Below the pieces are notes generated by a model. It saw nothing but the letters and a program-made list of their open reading frames with translations. It had not been told where the DNA came from and did no database searches. A stretch of 45,658 bases of DNA from an uncultured Collinsella sp. (GTDB lineage Bacteria > Actinomycetota > Coriobacteriia > Coriobacteriales > Coriobacteriaceae). Shown here piece after piece: positions 32,632-41,380 of this stretch. The translations under genes were made by a program, and so were the position numbers. The DNA lies in NCBI GenBank assembly GCA_938023905.1, contig CALJCO010000084.1, positions 1 to 45,658 of the forward strand, written 5' to 3'. Position 1 is the first letter of the stretch, and the number at the start of each line of letters is the position of its first letter.

Positions 32632-32795
32632 AGCTATAAGGTACTCAGCCGTTGGCGAAATGATATGGCTGTGCCGTTCTTTTCGCTCAAAGGAGCGTCG
32701 TGTGCCGCGGACGGTAGCGCGATTGTGCGAGGGGCCTTGAAAAACGGAGCGCGGGGCGCTGGTTTGGCCTTGAAGGTATGGACCGAGATGGGTGC

Positions 32796-32999
32796 TGGAC
32801 AGTTAGTTCAGATTTGTATAAAACGACCGGGGCATTTTGCCATTACTGAAGGGTTCAGTGGGCAAAATGGAGCAAATGACATAGTGAAGACGTCCGCTAG
32901 AAGAGAGATTGGCCAATATTATGCCGACAAGAGGGCTTTTGGCGTATCAAGTGACCCGTGTGAGCGCTCAGAAAAATACAAATTTGAACTAACTGTCCA
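32796..32999. mobile_element. 204-bp MITE-like element B with 27-bp terminal inverted repeats
   Basis: The left end 32796-32822 is identical to that of element A. The right end (32975-32999) is the inverse with one change (AAATTTGAAC for AAATCTGAAC). The total length is again 204 bp; the interior differs from element A, apart from a short GCAAAAT-GGAG-like block. Confidence 0.8.
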
Positions 33000-33020
33000 A
33001 GGCGGGTTGGCGAGGAATAG

Positions 33021-33054
33021 AAAGGGGGTCGGAAGCGAACTTCCGACCCCCTTT
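33021..33054 (-). terminator. Strong terminator-like hairpin after prs
   Basis: AAAGGGGGTCGGAAG and CTTCCGACCCCCTTT form a perfect 15-bp stem with a 4-nt loop (TTCG on the minus strand). It is followed by CTATTCC on the minus strand. It lies 33 bp after prs. Confidence 0.8.
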
Positions 33055-33086
33055 GAAACATCAAAGATGATGCGATGTGCGTTGGA

Positions 33087-34073
33087 TTACAGCGCGAAGT
33101 CGCCGCCGACGAGCGTGGAGACGGGCTCCTCGTGGTAAACGGCGGAAATGGCCTGAGCGAACTCCTCGGCGACCGAGATAGTCTTGATCTTGCCGCCGAC
33201 CTCGACGGGGATGGCGTCGGTGACGACGCACTCGACGATGGGGGCGTCGTTCAGGCGCTCGATGGCTGGGCCGGAGAAGATGCCGTGGGTGGCGCAGACG
33301 TAGATGTCGCCGGCGCCCATGGCCTTGAGCTCCTTGACGTTGGCGCACAGGGTGCCAGCGGTGTCGATCATGTCGTCGTTGATGATGCAGGTCTTGCCCT
33401 TGATGTCACCGATGATGCCCATGACCTCGGCGGCGTTGTGGCGCGGACGGCCCTTGTGGGCGATGGCAAGGTCGCAGCCGAGCATGTCGGACAGCTTCTT
33501 GGCGGCCTTGGCGCGACCCACGTCGGGGGAGACGACGACCAGGTTGTCGGTGTCGAAGTGCATGTCGTTGTAGTACTGGCCGAACAGCGGCAGTGCGGAC
33601 AGGTGGTTAACCGGGATATCGAAGAAGCCCTGGATCTGGCCCTGGTGCAGGTCGAGGGTGATGATGCGGTTGACACCGGCGCGCTCGAGCAGGTTGGCGA
33701 CGAGGCGGGCGGTGATGGGCTCGCGCGGGCCGGCCTTGCGGTCCTGGCGGGCATAGCCGTAGTGGGTGATGACGGCGGTGATGGAGCGGGCAGATGCGCG
33801 CTTGGCAGCGTCGGTGGCGATGAGCAGCTCCATGAGCATGTCGTTGACGTTGCCGCCGGCCACGGACTGAATCAGGAAGACGTCGGCGCCGCGGACGGTC
33901 TCGTCGTAGCGGGCGTAAATCTCACCATTGGCGAACTGCTTTAGCGTAAGGCCCGAAAGCTCGACCCCAAGGTACTCAGCGATCTTCTGAGCGAGGGGAC
34001 GGTTGGAGGAACCGGAATACACGCGGATGGACTTGCGCATATTCTCCGACTTCTCGGGATCATTAATCGGCAT
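33087..34073 (-). CDS. prs: Ribose-phosphate pyrophosphokinase
   Basis: The 328-residue enzyme makes PRPP, the substrate of PurF and of pyrimidine, histidine and NAD synthesis. FANGEIYARYDETVRGADVF, ITHYGYARQDRKAGPREPI (ATP site), the signature DLHQGQIQGFFDIPVNHL and the PRPP loop INDDMIDTAGTL are all present. GAAGGAGAAGGG precedes the ATG. It lies 190 bp after glmU in the same direction, a common pairing. Confidence 0.96.
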   Translation of the reverse strand: MPINDPEKSENMRKSIRVYSGSSNRPLAQKIAEYLGVELSGLTLKQFANGEIYARYDETVRGADVFLIQSVAGGNVNDMLMELLIATDAAKRASARSITAVITHYGYARQDRKAGPREPITARLVANLLERAGVNRIITLDLHQGQIQGFFDIPVNHLSALPLFGQYYNDMHFDTDNLVVVSPDVGRAKAAKKLSDMLGCDLAIAHKGRPRHNAAEVMGIIGDIKGKTCIINDDMIDTAGTLCANVKELKAMGAGDIYVCATHGIFSGPAIERLNDAPIVECVVTDAIPVEVGGKIKTISVAEEFAQAISAVYHEEPVSTLVGGDFAL

Positions 34074-34215
34074 TACCCTTCTCCTTTATATCGAATGCCA
34101 TATAGATGCCTTGTTGCATTGTAACCGCGCGGCGGGGTTTATCGGGTCTTGATAACGTCTTTACCGTCAACGGACACGAACCGACCACTCATCCGGTTGC
34201 GCAGGTCACGATAGA

Positions 34216-34248
34216 AAAAGGAGCCGCCCCCATGGAGCAGCTCCTTTT
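34216..34248 (-). terminator. Terminator between glmU and prs
   Basis: AAAAGGAGC and GCTCCTTTT form a 9-bp stem with a 15-nt loop. On the minus strand it runs into TTTTTCTATC, so glmU and prs may be separate transcripts or partly coupled by read-through. Confidence 0.7.
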
Positions 34249-34263
34249 GTGCTTGGTAAAACG

Positions 34264-35676
34264 TTATACCTCGTCGTCCTCGTGCAGACGACGGCGATAA
34301 TCGGCGGCCCAGCCCTCAATATTTACCTGACGGGCGCGGCCCAGACCAAGTGCGTCGGCCGGGACCGGCTCGGTGATGACGGAGCCGGCGGCCACGAGTG
34401 CACCGTCGCCGATCTGGGCGGGCGCGACCATCATGGTGTCGGAGCCAATGAAGGCGTCCTTGCCGATGACGGTCTTGTGCTTGTGCACGCCATCGTAGTT
34501 GCAGGTGATGGAGCCCGCGCCCACGTTGACGCCGGAGCCCATGGTGGTGTCGCCGATGTAGGACAGGTGCGGCACCTTGGAGCCCTCGCCGATCGTGGAC
34601 TTCTTGATCTCCACGTGCGTGCCGGCCTTGGAGCCGTCGAGCATGTGGGTGCCCGGGCGCAGGTAGGCGCGCGGGCCGCAGTCGACGCCGTTCTCGATGA
34701 CGGCCTCGATGGCGATGGTTTCATCGATGGTGCAGCCGCTGCCGACGGTGGTGTCGGTGAGGCGGCTGTTGGGACCGAGCTGGCACTCCTCGCCCACGGT
34801 GACGTGGCCGATCAGGTGCGTCTGCGGCCACACGACGGTGTCGCGGCCGATGGTGGCGTCGGGGCCGATCCAGGCTTGCGTGGGGTCGATGAACGTGACG
34901 CCCTCGGCCATCCAGTGCTCGTTGATGCGGTCGCGCGCGATGGCGGTGAGCTGCGCGAGCTGGATGCGGCTGTTGACGCCCAGGCCGTCGCGGTAGTCGT
35001 CGCAGTGGAAGATGGAGACTGCCTGGCCGTGACCCTTGAGGATTTCGAGCATGTCGGGCAGGTAGTACTCGGACTGCGCGTTGTCGTTGCCGATCTCGTC
35101 AATGTGGGCGGCGAGCTGCGCGCCGTCGAAGGCGTAGCAGCCGGCGTTGCACTCCAGCAGCGTGGCGGCCTGCTCGGGCGTGCAGTCCTTCTGCTCGATG
35201 ATGCGCTCGATCTGACCGTCGGCGCCCAGCTTGATGCGGCCGTAGCCGAAAGGATCGGGCGGGGTCATGGTCATGACGGTGCAGGCGAGCTCGCCGGTGG
35301 CGACGGTTTGCGCGAACTTGGCGACGGTGTCGGCGGTGATGAGCGGCAGGTCGCCGTTGAGCACGACGACCGGACCCTCGGCGATGCCGCAGGCCTCGAG
35401 CGCGACCTTTACGGCGTGACCGGTGCCCAGACGCTCGGTCTGCTCGACGCACTCGACCTTGGTGGCGCTGTTGGCGTAGGCGCCGTCGATGAGGGCGCGC
35501 ATCTCGTCGGCGTGGCTGCCGATGACAACCACGACGCGGCTGCAGCCGGCCTTGATGGTAGCGTCGACGATCCACTGGACCATGGGCTTACCCAGGATCT
35601 TGTGCGAAACCTTGCAGTGGTTCGACTTCATGCGGGTGCCCTCGCCGGCAGCGAGGATAATTGCGGTTGCGTCCAT
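34264..35676 (-). CDS. glmU: Bifunctional UDP-GlcNAc pyrophosphorylase / glucosamine-1-phosphate acetyltransferase
   Basis: The 470-residue enzyme makes UDP-GlcNAc for the cell wall. The N-terminal uridyltransferase has ILAAGEGTRMKSNHCKVSHKILGKPM, VLNGDLPLI and GYGRIKLGADG. The C-terminal left-handed beta-helix has many hexapeptide repeats and EIKKSTIGEGSKVPHLSYIGD, NYDGVHKHKTVIG and the closing APAQIGDGALVAAGS. The ATG at 35676 follows AGGAG at 6 bases; an ORF extension of 90 residues upstream is low-complexity and not family-like. It is divergent from the ECF operon. Confidence 0.96.
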   Translation of the reverse strand: MDATAIILAAGEGTRMKSNHCKVSHKILGKPMVQWIVDATIKAGCSRVVVVIGSHADEMRALIDGAYANSATKVECVEQTERLGTGHAVKVALEACGIAEGPVVVLNGDLPLITADTVAKFAQTVATGELACTVMTMTPPDPFGYGRIKLGADGQIERIIEQKDCTPEQAATLLECNAGCYAFDGAQLAAHIDEIGNDNAQSEYYLPDMLEILKGHGQAVSIFHCDDYRDGLGVNSRIQLAQLTAIARDRINEHWMAEGVTFIDPTQAWIGPDATIGRDTVVWPQTHLIGHVTVGEECQLGPNSRLTDTTVGSGCTIDETIAIEAVIENGVDCGPRAYLRPGTHMLDGSKAGTHVEIKKSTIGEGSKVPHLSYIGDTTMGSGVNVGAGSITCNYDGVHKHKTVIGKDAFIGSDTMMVAPAQIGDGALVAAGSVITEPVPADALGLGRARQVNIEGWAADYRRRLHEDDEV

Positions 35677-35870
35677 GTGATCTCCTGTTACGTTATAGAG
35701 ACGTGTGTTTGGAAACGATACACGGCGCAATATGATACCGCAGGCATATGACGAGCGCGTAACGTTTGGGCCGCGGCGGCTGGGTTTGTGGTTCCGGCGC
35801 GGCAGTTGCGCTGCTTGTGCGGTGTTTGCGGCGCTGCGGCATTGGTATTTGGGTGAGAGGGCGGGTGCCC

Positions 35871-36758
35871 GTGGACAATATGCGAGAGAGGTCGGCCATC
35901 GAGCCCGTCGCGGCATTCTCGATGTCGCATCCGGCTGTGCCGGCACTCTATATAGTGCTGACGCTGGGGCTCACTATGTTCTCGATGCAGCCGGTACTGA
36001 TCGCGCTGTCGCTCGCAGGCGGGCTGGCGTATGGATTTGCGACGCGTGGGGCTGCCCGCACGCTGGGCGCGCTCCGCTGGCAGCTGCCGGTGATTTTGAT
36101 CGTCGCGGTGCTCAATCCGCTGTTTAGCGCCTCGGGCTCGACGGAGCTGTTCCGTATTGGCATGCGCGCGGTGTATCTGGAGAGCATGGTATACGGCCTG
36201 TGCATGGGCGGGCTGTTTGTGGCGAGCGTGCTGTGGTTTGAGGCGGCGGCGTCGATGCTCGAATACGACAAGGTGCTCGCGCTGCTGGGCAATGCCGCAC
36301 CGGTGATTGCGCTCATGATCTCGATGTGCATGCGGCTTATCCCGCAGTTTTTGCGCCGCGGTCGTATGGTGTTGGCGGTGCAGGATGCGATTGATGTGCC
36401 GGGGCGTGCGCCGGCCGACCCCGTGCGTTCGCGCCTACGGGCATCGAGCGTGTTGATGGGCTGGGGCATGGAAGATTCGCTGGAGCGCGCGGACGCGATG
36501 CGCTCGCGCGGGTGGGGTGCCGCGACGCGTCGTACGACGTATGCGCGGTATCGACTGGGGCGCAGCGACGTTGCCGCGCTGGTTGGGCTTGCGTTGTTTG
36601 GCGTGGCCACGGCGGCAGTGGCGTGGACCGCGACGACGCAGTATTCGTTTTATCCGCAGCTCTCGGTGCCGGCGCCGTGGCCAGGCTATGTCGTGTACGC
36701 TGCCTGGATGGTGCTGCCTTGTGCGTTGCATGCGATTGATGAGAAGAGGTTTGGCTGA
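35871..36758 (+). CDS. ECF transporter T component (EcfT)
   Basis: The 295-residue membrane protein links the ATPase to the substrate-binding S component. Several spans lie between residues 28 and 275. The coupling helices carry MRLIPQFLRRGRMVLAVQDAIDVPG and the second motif LERADAMRSRGWG, which matches the A-R-G-like motif of T components. The GTG at 35871 was chosen because GAGAGG stands 10 bases before it; ATG at 35880 is the alternative. Its TGA overlaps the next ATG by one base (TGATG). It begins a T-A-S operon. Confidence 0.88.
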   Translation: MDNMRERSAIEPVAAFSMSHPAVPALYIVLTLGLTMFSMQPVLIALSLAGGLAYGFATRGAARTLGALRWQLPVILIVAVLNPLFSASGSTELFRIGMRAVYLESMVYGLCMGGLFVASVLWFEAAASMLEYDKVLALLGNAAPVIALMISMCMRLIPQFLRRGRMVLAVQDAIDVPGRAPADPVRSRLRASSVLMGWGMEDSLERADAMRSRGWGAATRRTTYARYRLGRSDVAALVGLALFGVATAAVAWTATTQYSFYPQLSVPAPWPGYVVYAAWMVLPCALHAIDEKRFG

Positions 36759-38401
36759 TGGCTCGGTTTGATAGGAGCTCGGCGGCGGGTGTGGCATATG
36801 GCTCGGCCGCGCCGGCGATTGAGGTGCGAGGCCTTAGTTTTGCCTACCCCGGGGCCGAGGCACCGGTGCTCGAGGGACTTGATTGGCGTGTTTCCCAAGG
36901 TGCGTTTGCGCTGCTTGTTGGCGGTACCGGGTCGGGCAAATCGACGCTGCTGTCGCTGCTCAAGCCCGAGATCGCTCCGGCGGGCGAGCGCACTGGTGAT
37001 GCGCGCGTGCTGGGTGAGAACGTTGCCGATATGGACGTCCGGGCGTCCGCGGAGCGCGTGGGCTACGTGTTTCAGGATCCCGAGAACCAGATCGTGTGCG
37101 AGACCGTGTGGCACGAGATGGCGTTTGGCCTGGAAAATCTGGGTATGTCGCGCGACGAGATGCGCCGTCGCGTAGCCGAGACCAGCTATTTCTTTGGGCT
37201 GGAGGATTGGCTCCACCGCGATACCGATACGCTTTCGGGCGGACGCAAGCAGCTGCTGTCGTTGGCGGCCGTGCTGGCCTTGCGCCCGCGCGTGCTGCTG
37301 CTCGACGAGCCCACGTCCCAGCTCGATCCTGTTGCCGAGAAAAATTTTCTGCACGCGCTGTTTCGCGTGAACCGCGAGCTGGGTTGCACGGTTGTTGTGG
37401 CAACGCACCAGCCGCGCCCGATGCTCGAATATGCGACGTGCGCGTATCGGATTGAGGTCGGCCGCGTGCGCGAGGTGGCAGATATGGCTTCTTTGGGACG
37501 CCGAGAATCGCTGTTTTCTGATGACATGTTGGGGTGGGGTGCCATCCGATGTGCAAAAAACGGAGTATTCAGCAGGCGTGAGGACAATTTGGACTCTCTG
37601 GAGCCACCCGGGGACGTATCGAGCGCGAAAAAAAGCTCGGAATTGGACAAATCGTCCGAATTTGTGGCGCAAACGTCGCTCGAGAACGGCTCGGAAGCCT
37701 TCCCGCGCACGGATGGAAGCAGAATACTCCAAAAAATGCACGCTGGGTCGGCTACCACCCTGTCGGAAGGCTGGTTTCGCTACGATCGCGCGGGCGGTTG
37801 GGTGCTGCGCGGGCTCGATGCGTCGTTTTCGGCTGGCGCGGTGCATGCAGTCGTGGGCGGAAACGGCTGCGGCAAGTCGACGATGCTTTCGGTGCTGGCC
37901 AAGACCGCCAAGCTGCAGCGCGGCCGCATGGTGCGCGGAGCGGCCTCGGCGGCGCTGCTGCCGCAGAACCCCAAGGCCCTGCTGGTTGCCGAGACGGTTC
38001 GCGATGAGCTGATGGAATGGGCCTCGACCTGCGGATATGACGAGAACTTGGCGCGGGAGCGTGCGGCGCAACTGGGATTGGACGGCCTGGAGACGCGTCA
38101 CCCCTACGACCTCTCGGGCGGACAGCGTCAGCTGCTTGCGTTGGCAAAGCTGCTGTTGATCGGCCCCGAACTGCTATTGCTCGATGAGCCCACCAAGGGT
38201 TTGGACCTGGCCAGCCGCCGCATCATCGCCCGCGCCCTGCGCGACCATGCGCAGGCTGGCGGCACCGTTGTCATGGCGACGCACGACCTGGACTTTGCCG
38301 AGCAGGTTGCCGATGACATTTCCATGATGTTTGATGGCGAGATCGCCTGCATGGAGCCGCCGACCGACTTCTTTGCCGACAACGTGTTTTATAGGGCGTG
38401 A
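36758..38401 (+). CDS. ECF transporter ATPase, two fused ABC domains (EcfA1-A2 type)
   Basis: The 547-residue protein holds both ATPase domains of an ECF importer. Domain 1 has Walker A GGTGSGKST at 55-63, FQDPENQIVCETVWHEMAFGLENLG (the ECF-typical Q-loop) and LSGGRKQLLSLAAVL. Domain 2 has Walker A GGNGCGKST from 367, LSGGQRQLLALAKLL and LLLLDEPTKGLDLASR. Between them (about 262-331) is a linker rich in Ser, Lys and Glu, encoded by less GC-rich DNA with inverted-repeat ends (37552-37573 and 37729-37750). Fusion of the two ATPases is known; the linker appears acquired. Confidence 0.93.
   Translation: MARFDRSSAAGVAYGSAAPAIEVRGLSFAYPGAEAPVLEGLDWRVSQGAFALLVGGTGSGKSTLLSLLKPEIAPAGERTGDARVLGENVADMDVRASAERVGYVFQDPENQIVCETVWHEMAFGLENLGMSRDEMRRRVAETSYFFGLEDWLHRDTDTLSGGRKQLLSLAAVLALRPRVLLLDEPTSQLDPVAEKNFLHALFRVNRELGCTVVVATHQPRPMLEYATCAYRIEVGRVREVADMASLGRRESLFSDDMLGWGAIRCAKNGVFSRREDNLDSLEPPGDVSSAKKSSELDKSSEFVAQTSLENGSEAFPRTDGSRILQKMHAGSATTLSEGWFRYDRAGGWVLRGLDASFSAGAVHAVVGGNGCGKSTMLSVLAKTAKLQRGRMVRGAASAALLPQNPKALLVAETVRDELMEWASTCGYDENLARERAAQLGLDGLETRHPYDLSGGQRQLLALAKLLLIGPELLLLDEPTKGLDLASRRIIARALRDHAQAGGTVVMATHDLDFAEQVADDISMMFDGEIACMEPPTDFFADNVFYRA
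37552..37750. repeat. Inverted-repeat-ended segment inside the EcfA coding region
   Basis: The ends are 22-nt imperfect inverted repeats sharing TGCA, GGAGTATTC and GC at matching places (15 of 22 match). The 199-bp segment has visibly lower GC, A-rich runs (AAAAAAAGC) and codes for the low-complexity linker in frame. Confidence 0.6.
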
Positions 38402-38405
38402 TGGG

Positions 38406-39119
38406 ATGACGGACTGTCGTTTCTCGCGCTTGCTTGCAAAACTGGAGATCCCGCTGCTGCTGGCGGTGCCAGCCGTGATGGCTGCGGCGTTGCTGGCGGG
38501 CGTTGAGCAGGCAGCGTTGGCCATGCTTGTCGTGGTGGCGCTCGTGCTCGCACTGTTCTTTGCGGGCTATGAGACATCACGTCCAGGCCTGCGCCAGATC
38601 ATGCCCACGCTAGTGCTGGCGGCGCTGGCCGCGGCGGGACGCATCCTGTTTGGGCCCATTCCCGATTTTAAGCCCGTGAGCGCTATCGCCATTATCGCGG
38701 GTGCGACACTTGGCCGTCGCAATGGTTTTATGGTCGGCGCGTTGGCAGCGCTGACCAGCAATTTCTTTTTTGGGCAGGGCATGTGGACGCCGTGGCAGAT
38801 GTATGCCTGGGGTCTGGTGGGCTATATCGGTGGCGCGCTGGCGCATGCGGGCGCGTTTGACCGCGCCGATGGAACCGTGCGAACGCCGGCGCTGTTGGCG
38901 TATGGCTTTGCCTCGGGCTTGCTGTATGGTGTCGTAATCAACGCGTATGACATCATCGGTTTTGTGCAGCCGCTCACCTGGGCAGGCGCCATAGCGCGTC
39001 TTGCCACCGCCGTACCGTTCGATATCACGCACGGACTCGCGACCTGCGTGTTTTTGGCCGCTCTGTACAAGCCCTGGTGTCGCCGCATCAACCGCGTCGT
39101 CGTGAAGTACGGGCTGTAG
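38406..39119 (+). CDS. ECF transporter S component (substrate unknown)
   Basis: The 237-residue protein has about six membrane spans. FGPIPDFKPVSAIAIIAGATLGRRNGFMVGALAALTSNFFFGQGMWTPWQMYAWGLVGYIGG is the S-component fold signature, with a positively charged loop and the aromatic WTPWQM region. The vitamin or metal carried cannot be deduced; no riboswitch was recognised ahead of the operon. The ATG at 38406 is 5 bp after the ATPase stop with only a weak GGG site, so coupling is likely. Confidence 0.88.
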   Translation: MTDCRFSRLLAKLEIPLLLAVPAVMAAALLAGVEQAALAMLVVVALVLALFFAGYETSRPGLRQIMPTLVLAALAAAGRILFGPIPDFKPVSAIAIIAGATLGRRNGFMVGALAALTSNFFFGQGMWTPWQMYAWGLVGYIGGALAHAGAFDRADGTVRTPALLAYGFASGLLYGVVINAYDIIGFVQPLTWAGAIARLATAVPFDITHGLATCVFLAALYKPWCRRINRVVVKYGL

Positions 39120-39164
39120 TGGTGGTTGCGCCGAGGCAAGAACCAATACTGTCTTGGTGTTATA

Positions 39165-39320
39165 TCAAAACTATGCCGGTTTACGGGGCTAGATTGGCAC
39201 AGACAGACCATACCGGCTTTTTTCGAAATGGAGTAAGCCGTTTGCCTGCGGTTTTATTATTTCGGAATTGCGTATGGTTGGGGGTTTGCGATTTAGCCCC
39301 GTAAACCGGCATAGTTTTGA
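39165..39320. mobile_element. 156-bp MITE-like element with 27-bp perfect terminal inverted repeats
   Basis: The ends 39165-39191 and 39294-39320 are perfect inverse copies (starting TCAAAACTATGCCGG). Inside, ACCATAC (39207) and GTATGGT (39271) give a second nested pairing. There is no ORF of note. Confidence 0.8.
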
Positions 39321-39430
39321 AATGGCCGGTTGATATGACGGGCATCGTGGCCCTCAAGAGCCAAGCTGATCCGTTATCTTCCGTCCCCAGACGTCCTCGG
39401 GGAGTCAACTGAACCCGCCCGCTGCGAAAT

Positions 39431-39570
39431 CGGCCCATCTACTACGTTTAGCCTGATACCCCCGACCATGACCGCGTTTTATGAAAAACCGCAGGCTTTC
39501 TACCTGCGGTTTTCTTTTTGCGTTGTTCGCCGTGGTTGAGGGTAGTGGCTTAAACGTAGTAGATGGGCCG
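39431..39570. repeat. 140-bp segment with 20-bp perfect inverted ends around a terminator
   Basis: CGGCCCATCTACTACGTTTA (39431-39450) is matched exactly inverted at 39551-39570. The terminator at 39485-39519 lies in the middle. Both convergent genes (ECF S component and exonuclease III) end on its two sides. Confidence 0.75.
39485..39519. terminator. Bidirectional rho-independent terminator
   Basis: AAAACCGCAGG and CCTGCGGTTTT form an 11-bp stem with a 7-nt loop. It is followed by CTTTTTG on the plus strand and TTTTTCAT-type sequence on the minus strand. Confidence 0.9.
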
Positions 39571-39652
39571 GCTTCGTGGCGGGCGGGCCGCGTGGATGCC
39601 CCCGCGAGGTGAAGATGACCCCTTTTTCTCCGTCCCCAGGGGATCAGTTGGG

Positions 39653-40471
39653 CTAGAACTCCAGGGCGAGGGTGACGGGGCAGTGGTCGCTGCCGAAGAT
39701 GTCGCCGCGGATGCCGGTGTCGCGTACGTTGCCGGCGATTGCGTCGCTCACCAGGAAGTAGTCGATGCGCCAGCCTGCGTTGTTCTTGCGAGCATTAAAA
39801 CGGTAGCTCCACCAGCTGTAGACGCCCTCGACGTTCGGATTTGCCGCGCGCCAGGTATCGGTAAAACCGGCGTCGAGCAGCTCGGTAAACTTGCCGCGCT
39901 CCTCGTCCGAAAAGCCTGCGTTGCCGCGGTTGGACTTGGGGTTCTTAAGGTCGATCTCCTCGTGTGCCACGTTAAAGTCGCCGCAGGTTACCACGGGTTT
40001 GCCGGTCTCGCGCTCGAGCGCGTTCAAAAAGCCGCGGTAGGCATCGTCCCAGGCCATGCGCACGTCGATGCGGGCGAGTTCGTTTTGCGCGTTGGGCGTG
40101 TAGACATCCACAAACCAGAATTTGTCGAACTCCAGCGCGCAGACACGACCCTCGGTCGCGGCTTGGGCAACGAGCTCGGCTGCCTCGCCTTCACCGGCGT
40201 GGGGCAGCAGCGCGTCGGCGCGCAGCACGCGCAGCGGTTCCTGGCGGCTAAAGACCGCGGTGCCCGAGTAGCCCTTGCGCTCGGCGTAGCTCCAGGTTTG
40301 GTGATAGCCGGGCAGGTTGATATCGACCTGGCCCTCCTGCAGCTTGGTTTCCTGCAGCGCTAGGATATCGACATCGAGGTCCTGTGCAATCTGAATAAAG
40401 CTCGGGTCCTTTTTGAGCACGGCGCGCAGGCCGTTGACGTTCCACGAGGCGAAAGTGTAAGTCTGAGGCAT
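39653..40471 (-). CDS. xth: Exodeoxyribonuclease III (AP endonuclease)
   Basis: The 272-residue enzyme of the exonuclease-endonuclease-phosphatase family repairs abasic sites. FASWNVNGLRAVLKK, ILALQETKLQ (metal Glu), GYSGTAVFSR, VDVYTPNAQNE, VTCGDFNVAHEEIDLKNPKSNRGNAGF, SWWSYRFNARKNNAGWRIDYFLVS and the final GSDHCPV (catalytic Asp-His) are all present. GAAAGGACACC leads into the ATG. It is divergent from the sirtuin gene. Confidence 0.96.
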   Translation of the reverse strand: MPQTYTFASWNVNGLRAVLKKDPSFIQIAQDLDVDILALQETKLQEGQVDINLPGYHQTWSYAERKGYSGTAVFSRQEPLRVLRADALLPHAGEGEAAELVAQAATEGRVCALEFDKFWFVDVYTPNAQNELARIDVRMAWDDAYRGFLNALERETGKPVVTCGDFNVAHEEIDLKNPKSNRGNAGFSDEERGKFTELLDAGFTDTWRAANPNVEGVYSWWSYRFNARKNNAGWRIDYFLVSDAIAGNVRDTGIRGDIFGSDHCPVTLALEF

Positions 40472-40584
40472 GGTGTCCTTTCGACGGAGTTGGCAGGCTT
40501 AAGATTAACGCAACTAGAGCGGGGCGGAGTCCGCGAGTGATAGTGCGAACGCCGCCGTCCCGGAGACACGGACGGAGGACATAT

Positions 40585-41337
40585 ATGACGCAGGCAATAT
40601 CGGATCCCAAGCAGGCCTCCGCCGCGCTGGCGGAGCTGTTCAATACCCACGAGCGCGTGGTGTTCTTTGGCGGCGCTGGTGTTTCCACGGCAAGCGGCAT
40701 TCCCGATTTCCGCAGCGTGGACGGCCTGTATCACCAGCAGTTTGCCTATCCGCCCGAAACCATGCTCTCGCACAGCTTTTACGAGACACATCCGGCGGAG
40801 TTCTTCGACTTTTACCGCACCAAGATGATCGCGCTTAACGCTAAGCCCAACCGCTGTCACACCAAGCTGGCCGAGCTGGAGCGTGCCGGCAAGCTCGACG
40901 CCGTGGTGACGCAAAACATCGACGGCTTGCATCAGGTGGCGGGCTCGCAGCGCGTGTTTGAGCTGCACGGCTCGGTCCACCGCAATATCTGCCAGACGTG
41001 CGGCGCGGTCTACAGCGCCGAATGGATTTGCGCGCGCGAGCACGAGGATGCCGCGGGCATGCCCGTGTGCCCTACGTGCGGCGGTCGCATCAAGCCCGAT
41101 GTGGTGCTCTACGAAGAGCCGCTCGACGAGCACGTGTTGACCGGTGCCGTTGCTGCCATCGCCGCGGCCGATGCCCTCATTGTGGGCGGAACCTCGCTCG
41201 TGGTGTATCCGGCGGCAGGCCTTACGCGATACTTTACCGGCGATACGCTGGCCATATGCAACCTTGCTCCCACGGATCAGGATGCAAATGCCGACCTGCT
41301 GATTTCTTGCGACATCGCGGCCGCGTTTGCGTTCTAG
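40585..41337 (+). CDS. NAD-dependent protein deacylase, Sir2 family
   Basis: The 250-residue sirtuin removes acyl groups from lysines. The NAD site has VVFFGGAGVSTASGIPDFRS, the core has VTQNIDGLHQVAGS and the catalytic His in ELHGSVH. The zinc ribbon has CQTC and CPTC. KPDVVLYEEPLDE and GGTSLVVYPAAGL close the NAD pocket. The ATG at 40585 follows GGAGGA; the longer frame adds 16 unlikely residues. It lies 95 bp before folP-folK. Confidence 0.95.
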   Translation: MTQAISDPKQASAALAELFNTHERVVFFGGAGVSTASGIPDFRSVDGLYHQQFAYPPETMLSHSFYETHPAEFFDFYRTKMIALNAKPNRCHTKLAELERAGKLDAVVTQNIDGLHQVAGSQRVFELHGSVHRNICQTCGAVYSAEWICAREHEDAAGMPVCPTCGGRIKPDVVLYEEPLDEHVLTGAVAAIAAADALIVGGTSLVVYPAAGLTRYFTGDTLAICNLAPTDQDANADLLISCDIAAAFAF

Positions 41338-41380
41338 CCCGCGCGCGCGGATACAATAGAAAGACTGATTGCAAAGCGAC

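Noticed and set aside
35677..35870. Vitamin riboswitch ahead of the ECF operon
   Set aside because: No cobalamin, TPP, FMN or folate riboswitch core could be recognised in the 194-bp leader.
35677..35946. 90-residue N-terminal extension of GlmU
   Set aside because: The known GlmU start motif begins at 35676 with AGGAG at proper distance; the extension is low-complexity and overlaps the divergent ECF leader.
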